Origin: Oscillospiraceae bacterium
GTDB taxonomy: Bacteria; Bacillota; Clostridia; Oscillospirales; Ruminococcaceae
Reading direction: 5' to 3'
Length of the DNA stretch: 11,562 nt
Assembly: GCA_022792755.1 (NCBI GenBank)
Contig: JAAWBP010000099.1
Coordinates: forward strand, 1 to 11,562
The translations under genes and the position numbers were made by a program. Shown here in pieces: positions 7,219-11,562 of the stretch. The notes beneath the pieces are model-generated. The model searched no databases. It was not told where the DNA came from and saw nothing but the letters and a program-made list of their open reading frames with translations. Every line of letters begins with the position of its first letter. The stretch's first letter is position 1.

Positions 7219-7277
7219 CGCTGTCAATGGGGACAGCGGCGCTGGTCAAAGTCGACTGGATGCCGCTGTCCTTTTTT
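7219..7277 (+). promoter_or_regulatory. Predicted dual-hexaloop antiterminator leader of amtB (ANTAR-like target)
   Basis: First hairpin: CGCTGTC/GACAGCG (7219-7225 with 7232-7238), 7 perfect pairs, loop AATGGG (A1, G4). Three bases later, the second: CTGGTC/GACTGG (7242-7247 with 7254-7259), 6 pairs including two wobbles, loop AAAGTC (A1, G4). The 3' arm of the first hairpin is also the 5' arm of the terminator at 7231-7277, so the two are mutually exclusive, whereas the second hairpin falls inside the terminator loop. Two hexaloops with A1 and G4 beside an overlapping terminator match the ANTAR antiterminator target. The regulator itself is not in the window. Confidence 0.6.
7231..7277 (+). 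terminator. Intrinsic terminator in the PII-amtB gap
   Basis: GGACAGCGGC (7231-7240) pairs perfectly with GCCGCTGTCC (7262-7271) over 10 bp, followed at once by TTTTTT (7272-7277). The 21-nt loop holds a smaller hexaloop hairpin. It would separate PII from amtB expression unless antiterminated. An AT-rich outer pairing, 7210-7221 with 7279-7291 (12 bp, one bulge), can enclose the whole structure. Confidence 0.85.
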
Positions 7278-7371
7278 GGCGCTAAAATTGAGCCTCGATT
7301 TCCGGCATCTGCTTGAGTGATTCGAAAGATCACGGTGTTTTCGAACGTAAAAGCGGAAAAACAGACGGCGG

Positions 7372-7430
7372 AACGCAGAAGCGTTTGATCTGCCCGCGGC
7401 AGATCGTCAGATGTGCTGACGGCCGTTTTT
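7372..7430 (+). promoter_or_regulatory. Second hairpin set with a possible terminator just before the amtB ribosome binding site
   Basis: Three stems lie in a row: AACGC/GCGTT (7372-7376 with 7381-7385), GATCTGCC/GGCAGATC (7387-7394 with 7398-7405), and CGTCAG/CTGACG (7405-7410 with 7416-7421). The last can extend by CGGC (7397-7400) with GCCG (7422-7425) across an AGAT bulge and then meets TTTTT (7426-7430), forming a bulged terminator. The extension uses bases of the second stem, so they compete. The amtB Shine-Dalgarno begins 3 nt after the T-run. A second attenuation step or translational control is possible. Confidence 0.4.
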
Positions 7431-7447
7431 ATGAGGAGGAAAGGAAA

Positions 7448-8701
7448 ATGGATGTACAGCAGGCGTTAAATATTGTCTGGACGCTGATTGCAGGGATGCT
7501 CGTTTTCTTTATGCAGGCGGGCTTTGCAATGGTGGAAACAGGCTTCACCCGCGCCAAGAATGCGGGCAATATCATCATGAAAAACCTCATGGATTTCTCG
7601 ATCGGTTCCTTTGTCTTTTTCGTCATCGGCTTCGGGCTGATGTTCGGGGCGGACTGGAACGGGCTGATCGGAACCAGCGGATTTTTTGACCCCACATCGC
7701 TGGAGCTGACTGCGTTTAAAGACCTGACCCCTGGAACCTTCGTCTTCTTTCAGACGGTTTTCTGTGCAACTGCTGCGACGATCGTATCAGGCGCAATGGC
7801 GGAGCGCACCAAGTTTATTTCGTATGTCATCTACTCGGCGGTCATCAGCCTGTTTATCTATCCGGTCGTCGGCCACTGGATTTGGGGCGGCGGATGGCTC
7901 AGCCAGATGGGATTTATCGATTTCGCGGGCTCGACCGTTGTTCATTCAATCGGCGGCTGGGCGGCTTTGATCGGTGCGGCGATCCTCGGGCCCCGCATCG
8001 GCAAATACAACAAGGACGGATCGGCCAATGCAATTCCCGGCCACAGCCTCACCCTCGGCGCGCTCGGTGTTTTCTTCCTTTGGTTTGGCTGGTTCGGGTT
8101 TAACCCCGGCTCAACCCTCGCGGCCAACGGCGAAATCGGCCATATTGCGATGACAACCAACCTCGCCGCCGCTGTGGCAGCCTGCACGGTGATGGTCATC
8201 ACCTGGATTCGTTACAAAAAACCCGATGTCTCCATGACTTTGAACGGCGTTCTCGCCGGTTTGGTCGCGATTACGGCGGGCTGTCAGGCCGTCACTCTCT
8301 GGGGCTCGATCGCGATCGGCTTTGTTTCGGGCTTCATCGTGGTCTTCGGCGTTGAGCTGCTCGATAAAGTACTGAAGATCGACGATCCGGTCGGTGCGGT
8401 TGCGGTTCACTGCATGAACGGTGTCTGGGGCACACTGGCGGTTGGTTTGTTTGCCTGCTACGACGTCGGCGGAGAGAATGAGGTGCTCGGCCTCTTCTTC
8501 GGCGGCGGAGCCGGACAGCTCGGCGTTCAGGCGCTTGGTGTCGTGTCGGTTGCAGCTTGGACGATTGTAACGACAGGCGCACTCTTCCTGATTATCAAAA
8601 AGACGATCGGGCTGCGCGTTTCCAAAATTGAGGAAATCGAGGGCTTGGATGTCCATGAACACGGCGCAGAAGCCTATGCCGATTTTGTAATCAAAGGCTG
8701 A
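7448..8701 (+). CDS. amtB: Ammonium transporter, Amt/MEP family
   Basis: A 417-residue integral membrane protein with hydrophobic segments from residue 6 to about 386, matching the 11-helix Amt fold; it conducts ammonium/ammonia inward as a trimer. Family residues are visible: Asp158 in DFAG and His166 in VVHSIGG (first pore histidine), His321 in AVHCMNG (second pore histidine), Phe105 and Phe216 (FGWFGFN) as gate phenylalanines, and Trp146. The cytoplasmic tail (LRVSKIEEIEGLDVHEHG) is the conserved segment that couples to PII, which fits the PII gene upstream. The ATG at 7448 follows GAGGAGGA (7433-7440) at 7 nt; an upstream in-frame TTG at 7313 would translate through the structured leader. 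No signal peptide is evident, as in many Firmicute Amt proteins. Confidence 0.96.
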   Translation: MDVQQALNIVWTLIAGMLVFFMQAGFAMVETGFTRAKNAGNIIMKNLMDFSIGSFVFFVIGFGLMFGADWNGLIGTSGFFDPTSLELTAFKDLTPGTFVFFQTVFCATAATIVSGAMAERTKFISYVIYSAVISLFIYPVVGHWIWGGGWLSQMGFIDFAGSTVVHSIGGWAALIGAAILGPRIGKYNKDGSANAIPGHSLTLGALGVFFLWFGWFGFNPGSTLAANGEIGHIAMTTNLAAAVAACTVMVITWIRYKKPDVSMTLNGVLAGLVAITAGCQAVTLWGSIAIGFVSGFIVVFGVELLDKVLKIDDPVGAVAVHCMNGVWGTLAVGLFACYDVGGENEVLGLFFGGGAGQLGVQALGVVSVAAWTIVTTGALFLIIKKTIGLRVSKIEEIEGLDVHEHGAEAYADFVIKG

Positions 8702-8716
8702 CCAGCCGATTCTTTC

Positions 8717-8749
8717 AATTCCCCGCGGTGAATGCCGCGGGGAATTTTT
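8717..8749 (+). terminator. Strong intrinsic terminator after amtB
   Basis: AATTCCCCGCGG (8717-8728) and CCGCGGGGAATT (8735-8746) form a perfect 12-bp stem around the loop TGAATG, with the T-run at 8745-8749. It closes the nitrogen cluster and separates it from the ROK locus. Confidence 0.92.
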
Positions 8750-8855
8750 ATCGAAAACTACAGGATAAGGGCTATCTAGAAAATAATTTTACTGTTAAAC
8801 AAACATTCGCGTCGCTTTCCTCGCCCTGTCTTGCAGGGTTCCAAAAAAATTCCGA

Positions 8856-8885
8856 TTGACTTTTGGGCGATTCCTATATTATGAT
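8856..8885 (+). promoter_or_regulatory. Sigma-A-like promoter of the ROK repressor gene
   Basis: TTGACT (8856-8861) and TATGAT (8880-8885) are separated by 18 nt; each matches the consensus at 5 of 6 positions. Transcription would begin near 8892, which rules out translation starts upstream of that point and supports the ATG at 8944. Confidence 0.6.
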
Positions 8886-8900
8886 GACATATGGAAAACA

Positions 8901-8912
8901 CTTTTGTAAAAC
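8901..8912 (+). promoter_or_regulatory. Candidate operator copy 1 (CTTTTGTAAAAC)
   Basis: A near-palindrome (TTTT-GT-AAAA) about 15 nt downstream of the -10 box of the ROK gene. The same 11 bases CTTTTGTAAAA recur at 10219-10229 downstream of the dehydrogenase promoter. ROK repressors commonly bind AT-rich inverted repeats near their own and their target promoters, so autoregulation is plausible; binding is inferred. Confidence 0.4.
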
Positions 8913-8943
8913 AAACCGAAATAAAGGTGGAAGTGGTGGGATT

Positions 8944-10071
8944 ATGCCTATTTCTCAGCAGAGCAGTCTCGATATCAAGCGGATCAACCGAAATCGGATT
9001 TATAGGCTGATCTATCAAAGGGGGAAGATTTCCAAGCAGGAAATCGCTTACGCCTTGAATATGAGTCTACCCACCGTTTCCCAAAACCTGAAATACCTGC
9101 TGGAACAGGGGCTGATCGAGGAAAAGGGAACCTTTGAGTCCACCGGTGGGCGAAAGGCCAGGGCGATTTCCTGCGTGCTGGATGCCCGGATCGCCTTAGG
9201 GCTGGATATTACCCGAAACCACGTCGGCATCGTAGCGGTTGACCTCGGCGGCAATATCGTCCAAAACACCCGGATCCCGCTTCGGTTTACGGCTGAGGAT
9301 CAGTATTTTCTGCGGGTGGGGCAGCTGTTGCAGGAGTTTATAGAGACCCTGAAGCTTTCAGCCGGGCAGATCCTCGGCGTGGGAATTTCCGTGCCGGGAA
9401 TCCTTTCGGAAGACCACAGGACGGTGGTTTATGCGACGGTCTTGGGGTTTACCGGGGGGACGCTGGCGCAGTTTGAACAGGCGATTCCTTACCCCTGCGT
9501 GATGAGCAATGACGCCAATGCGGCCGGGACGGCGGAAATGTGGAACGAGCGGGAGCATGGCAGTATTGTCTATCTCTCTCTGAGCAACACGGTGGGGGGA
9601 TCGATTTTTGTCGACAATCGGATTTACATGGGGAACCACCAGCGGGGCGGCGAGTTTGGGCATATGACGATCGTTCCCGGAGGAAAGGATTGCTACTGCG
9701 GGAAACGGGGCTGCGTCGACGCATATTGTTCTGTGCGCTCGCTGCTCGGCGGGCTGTCGGACAGCCTCCCGGAGTTTTTTGAAAAACTCCGCTCCGGAGA
9801 ATCGGACTTTCGCCAGCGGTTCGGGGAGTATCTGGAACATTTGGCCGATGTCTGCAACAATCTGCGGATGGTTTTTGACTGCGAAGTGCTTTTAGGCGGT
9901 TATCTGGGCGGCTATCTCGAGGACTACCTGGAAACTTTGAGACAGCTGGTGAAAAAGCGCAATCCGTTTGAAGAATACGGCGACTACGTGCGGATCTGCC
10001 GCTATCGGCTGGAGGCGGCGGCGGTAGGGGCGGCGCTGCTCCATATCTCCTCATTTTTATCTCAGATTTAA
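8944..10071 (+). CDS. ROK-family transcriptional repressor (XylR/NagC-like)
   Basis: A 375-residue protein of the usual ROK-repressor length. Residues 11-70 form a winged helix-turn-helix: the line NRNRIYRLIYQRGKISKQEI with NMSLPTVSQNLKYL is typical of XylR, NagC and Mlc relatives. The remainder is a ROK sugar-kinase-like fold, with GLDITRNHVGIVAVDLGG (86-103), SNDANAAG (188-195) and the zinc motif of His240 with Cys250, Cys252 and Cys257 (CYCGKRGC). I start at ATG 8944 because the promoter lies at 8856-8885, so the longer reading from 8863 would begin inside the promoter; the purine-rich stretch before it (AAAGGTGG, GTGGTGGG) is imperfectly spaced. It likely represses the adjacent polyol genes until a sugar ligand binds; the ligand is not determinable from sequence. 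Confidence 0.88.
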   Translation: MPISQQSSLDIKRINRNRIYRLIYQRGKISKQEIAYALNMSLPTVSQNLKYLLEQGLIEEKGTFESTGGRKARAISCVLDARIALGLDITRNHVGIVAVDLGGNIVQNTRIPLRFTAEDQYFLRVGQLLQEFIETLKLSAGQILGVGISVPGILSEDHRTVVYATVLGFTGGTLAQFEQAIPYPCVMSNDANAAGTAEMWNEREHGSIVYLSLSNTVGGSIFVDNRIYMGNHQRGGEFGHMTIVPGGKDCYCGKRGCVDAYCSVRSLLGGLSDSLPEFFEKLRSGESDFRQRFGEYLEHLADVCNNLRMVFDCEVLLGGYLGGYLEDYLETLRQLVKKRNPFEEYGDYVRICRYRLEAAAVGAALLHISSFLSQI

Positions 10072-10076
10072 TGGGC

Positions 10077-10139
10077 TTCGTTTTGATGTCGGCGTCAAAA
10101 AAGAATCGTACATTTTGTATAAAACAACGAAACTTTTTT
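10077..10139 (+). terminator. Possible weak terminator after the ROK gene
   Basis: TTCGTT (10077-10082) is complementary to AACGAA (10126-10131), and TTTTTT follows at 10134-10139. Inside, TTTTGATG (10081-10088) pairs with CGTCAAAA (10093-10100) around TCGG and partly competes with the outer stem. AT-rich and not GC-stabilised, so efficiency is doubtful. The TTTTGTATAAAA sequence at 10113-10124 resembles the candidate operator. Confidence 0.3.
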
Positions 10140-10166
10140 AGGAAGGAATGATTCATAAAATACAGC

Positions 10167-10195
10167 TTGACTTTTTGGAGTCAGGGCGGTATTCT
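10167..10195 (+). promoter_or_regulatory. Sigma-A-like promoter of the polyol dehydrogenase operon
   Basis: TTGACT (10167-10172) and TATTCT (10190-10195) with a 17-nt spacer. Transcription would begin near 10202, leaving a 5' UTR of about 90 nt that contains the candidate operator and the ribosome binding site. Confidence 0.6.
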
Positions 10196-10218
10196 TTAAT
10201 TGGAACACCTGCAAACAT

Positions 10219-10230
10219 CTTTTGTAAAAG
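10219..10230 (+). promoter_or_regulatory. Candidate operator copy 2 (CTTTTGTAAAAG)
   Basis: A 12-bp inverted repeat, perfect except for its GT centre, 23 nt downstream of the -10 box of the dehydrogenase promoter. It shares 11 bases with the copy at 8901-8912 and is flanked by similar AAACA sequence. Position downstream of the transcription start fits repression by blocking elongation or initiation. Confidence 0.45.
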
Positions 10231-10292
10231 TATTTTAAAAAAGCAACAACAATCTCATCCAACAGGTAAAAGAACTCAAGGAGGGTTTACAA

Positions 10293-11333
10293 ATGAAAAA
10301 CAGAGCAGTGTTTATGACGGGCCTGGAAAAGATGGAAATCCGCGACGTTCCGGTCCCGGCCCCGAAGGAAAAACAGGTCATTGTCAAGCTTGAATATGTG
10401 GGAATCTGCGGTTCCGACGTCCATTACCTCGAAAACGGACGGATCGGCGATTTTATCGTCGACGGCGATTTTATCCTCGGCCATGAGTGCGCCGGAACGA
10501 TCGTCGAGCTGGGCGAGGGTGTCCAGAACCTCAAGGTCGGCGACCGCGTCGCGCTGGAGCCGGGCATCACCTGCGGCCAGTGCGAATTCTGCAAATCCGG
10601 AAAATATAATCTCTGCCCGGATGTTGAATTCCTGGCGACTCCGCCGTACCACGGCTGTATTGAAAACTACATCGCATTCCCTGAGAATATGTGCTTTAAG
10701 CTCCCGGACAATATCTCCACCAAGGAAGGCGCCCTGGTCGAGCCGCTGTCTGTCGGTATGCATGCCGCAAAACAGGGGCGGGTCACTCTGGGCAGCTCGG
10801 TCGTGATTCTGGGCGCGGGCTGCATCGGCCTGTGCACCCTCCTCGCCTGCAAGGCTTTTGGTGCAACCGATATCACCGTTGTCGACGTGATTCCGAAGCG
10901 CCTCGATTTCGCCATGAAGCTCGGCGCGACCCGGGTGATCAACGGCAAGGACGTCAACGCTGTTGAAGAGATCGACAAAATCACCGGAAATGCCGGCGTC
11001 GATATCGTCATCGAGACGGCAGGCTCTCCGATTACCATCGGGCAGACCCCTTACATGGTCAAACGCGGCGGAACCATCGTTCTGGTCGGCATGGCCCCGA
11101 AGGATATTATCGAGTTCAACTTTGCCAAAATCATGGCGAAGGAAGCCGAAATCCAGTCTGTCTTCCGTTACAGAAATATTTATCCGATGGCGATCAAGGC
11201 AATTTCCAAAGGATTGATCGATGTGTCCGGGATCGTCACCCATGAGTTTACCTTCGACGAGACGGCGAAGGCGTTTGATTTTGCCATTCACAACAAAAAT
11301 GATGTGGTAAAAGCGGTGATCAAGATCGACTAG
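10293..11333 (+). CDS. Zinc-dependent polyol dehydrogenase (sorbitol/xylitol dehydrogenase type, MDR family)
   Basis: A 346-residue medium-chain dehydrogenase of the sorbitol dehydrogenase group, which oxidises polyols to ketoses with NAD. Catalytic zinc ligands are visible: Cys39 (GICGSD), His64 and Glu65 (GHE), and Glu150 (VEPLSVG). The structural zinc cysteines are 94, 97, 100 and 108, a feature that some animal sorbitol dehydrogenases lack. The Rossmann motif is GAGCIG (174-179), and Asp198 at the end of the second strand (VVDV) favours NAD over NADP. The ATG at 10293 has AAGGAGGG (10278-10285) 7 nt upstream. A xylulokinase-like gene follows after 37 nt, so the product is probably D-xylulose from xylitol or D-arabitol; sorbitol or L-iditol cannot be excluded from sequence alone. 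Confidence 0.9.
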   Translation: MKNRAVFMTGLEKMEIRDVPVPAPKEKQVIVKLEYVGICGSDVHYLENGRIGDFIVDGDFILGHECAGTIVELGEGVQNLKVGDRVALEPGITCGQCEFCKSGKYNLCPDVEFLATPPYHGCIENYIAFPENMCFKLPDNISTKEGALVEPLSVGMHAAKQGRVTLGSSVVILGAGCIGLCTLLACKAFGATDITVVDVIPKRLDFAMKLGATRVINGKDVNAVEEIDKITGNAGVDIVIETAGSPITIGQTPYMVKRGGTIVLVGMAPKDIIEFNFAKIMAKEAEIQSVFRYRNIYPMAIKAISKGLIDVSGIVTHEFTFDETAKAFDFAIHNKNDVVKAVIKID

Positions 11334-11370
11334 CCCAGACCGCTCCAAATAAACAGTTGAGGTGTATCAG

Positions 11371-11562
11371 ATGCGTTATTTGTTAGGTGTTGACCTCGGT
11401 ACCTCCGGTACCAAAACAGTCCTCTTCGATGAGGCTGGAAAGGCGATTTGCTCTAAAACGATCGAATATCCCATGTATCAGCCCCAGAACGGCTGGGCGG
11501 AACAGGACCCGGCCGACTGGTGGAATGCGACCCGCGACGGTATTAAACACTGTGTTTCGGCC
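11371..11562 (+). CDS. xylB: Xylulokinase-type FGGY carbohydrate kinase, N-terminal part
   Basis: The first 64 codons run from ATG 11371 to the window edge. The start reads MRYLLGVDLGTSGTKTVLFD, the phosphate-1 ATP-binding loop of FGGY kinases (Asp8, Gly10-Thr11-Ser12-Gly13-Thr14-Lys15). It is followed by EYPMYQPQNGWAEQDPADWW (32-51), a segment typical of xylulokinases and close relatives. GAGGTG lies 6 nt upstream of the ATG. The role would be ATP-dependent phosphorylation of D-xylulose to xylulose 5-phosphate, completing the pathway begun by the dehydrogenase in the same operon. With only about an eighth of the protein present, another FGGY member (for example ribulokinase or glycerol kinase) is less likely but not excluded. 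Confidence 0.8.
   Translation, partial: MRYLLGVDLGTSGTKTVLFDEAGKAICSKTIEYPMYQPQNGWAEQDPADWWNATRDGIKHCVSA

Noticed and set aside
7313..7447. TTG start extending AmtB by 45 residues
   Set aside because: It would translate through the hairpin-rich leader with a hydrophilic sequence unlike Amt; ATG 7448 has a strong GAGGAGGA site.
8824..8838. CCCTG/CAGGG hairpin upstream of the ROK promoter as a terminator
   Set aside because: No T-run on either strand next to the stem, and a strong terminator already lies at 8717-8749.
8863..8943. ATG start extending the ROK protein by 27 residues
   Set aside because: It lies between the -35 and -10 boxes of the predicted promoter and adds nothing resembling the family N-terminus.
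10148..10393. An 81-residue ORF starting before the dehydrogenase
   Set aside because: Covers the promoter, operator and ribosome binding site of the dehydrogenase and then reads that gene out of frame.
10287..11348. A 353-residue minus-strand ORF opposite the dehydrogenase
   Set aside because: It mirrors a well-supported gene with all zinc and NAD motifs, resembles no family and arises from codon bias of the real strand.
1..11562. Mobile elements, CRISPR arrays, tRNA or rRNA genes, phage or defence genes
   Set aside because: No transposase, integrase, regular direct repeats or tRNA-like folds were recognised; all major ORFs belong to housekeeping or catabolic families.

Overview
The window reads as a chromosomal segment of a moderately GC-rich member of the Clostridia, probably a gut Oscillospirales/Ruminococcaceae-type Firmicute. 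This is inferred from the combination of a zinc-type GatCAB, an archaeal-type aspartyl-tRNA synthetase, a type III glutamine synthetase, strong AGGAGG-like ribosome binding sites and U-tailed hairpin terminators. All recognised genes lie on the + strand, and I see no mobile element, CRISPR array, rRNA or tRNA.

Region 1 (1-4384) is an indirect aminoacylation operon: the end of gatC, complete gatA and gatB, and an archaeal-type aspS starting at a TTG codon. Together they mischarge tRNA(Asn) with Asp (and receive Glu-tRNA(Gln) from elsewhere) and amidate it using glutamine as nitrogen donor.

Region 2 (4385-8749) is a nitrogen assimilation cluster: glnN (glutamine synthetase III), a PII signalling protein whose Tyr-51 position is Phe, and an ammonium transporter. 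Two of its gaps hold RNA structures that I read as attenuators. Before glnN (4389-4454) and before amtB (7219-7277), paired hairpins with 6-nt loops sit 3 nt apart and are wholly or partly incompatible with an overlapping intrinsic terminator. Three of the four loops have A at position 1 and G at position 4. This resembles the dual-hexaloop RNA target of ANTAR-domain antiterminators (EutV/NasR type). No ANTAR protein is encoded in the window, so the regulator would act in trans. Both elements begin within 4-100 nt of the preceding stop codon. The amtB gap (7123-7447) is 325 nt long and is filled with further hairpins, including a second possible terminator next to the amtB ribosome binding site. 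A strong terminator (8717-8749) closes the cluster.

Region 3 (8750-11562) is a sugar or sugar-alcohol catabolic locus: a ROK-family repressor, a zinc-dependent polyol (sorbitol/xylitol-type) dehydrogenase and the first 64 codons of a xylulokinase-type FGGY kinase. Good sigma-A-like promoters precede the repressor and the dehydrogenase. A near-palindromic 11-bp CTTTTGTAAAA motif lies just downstream of each, a candidate shared operator for the repressor. Dehydrogenase followed by xylulokinase suggests oxidation of xylitol or D-arabitol to D-xylulose, then phosphorylation into the pentose phosphate pathway.

The main point of interest is the pair of look-alike attenuators in front of glnN and amtB; the genes themselves belong to well-known families.
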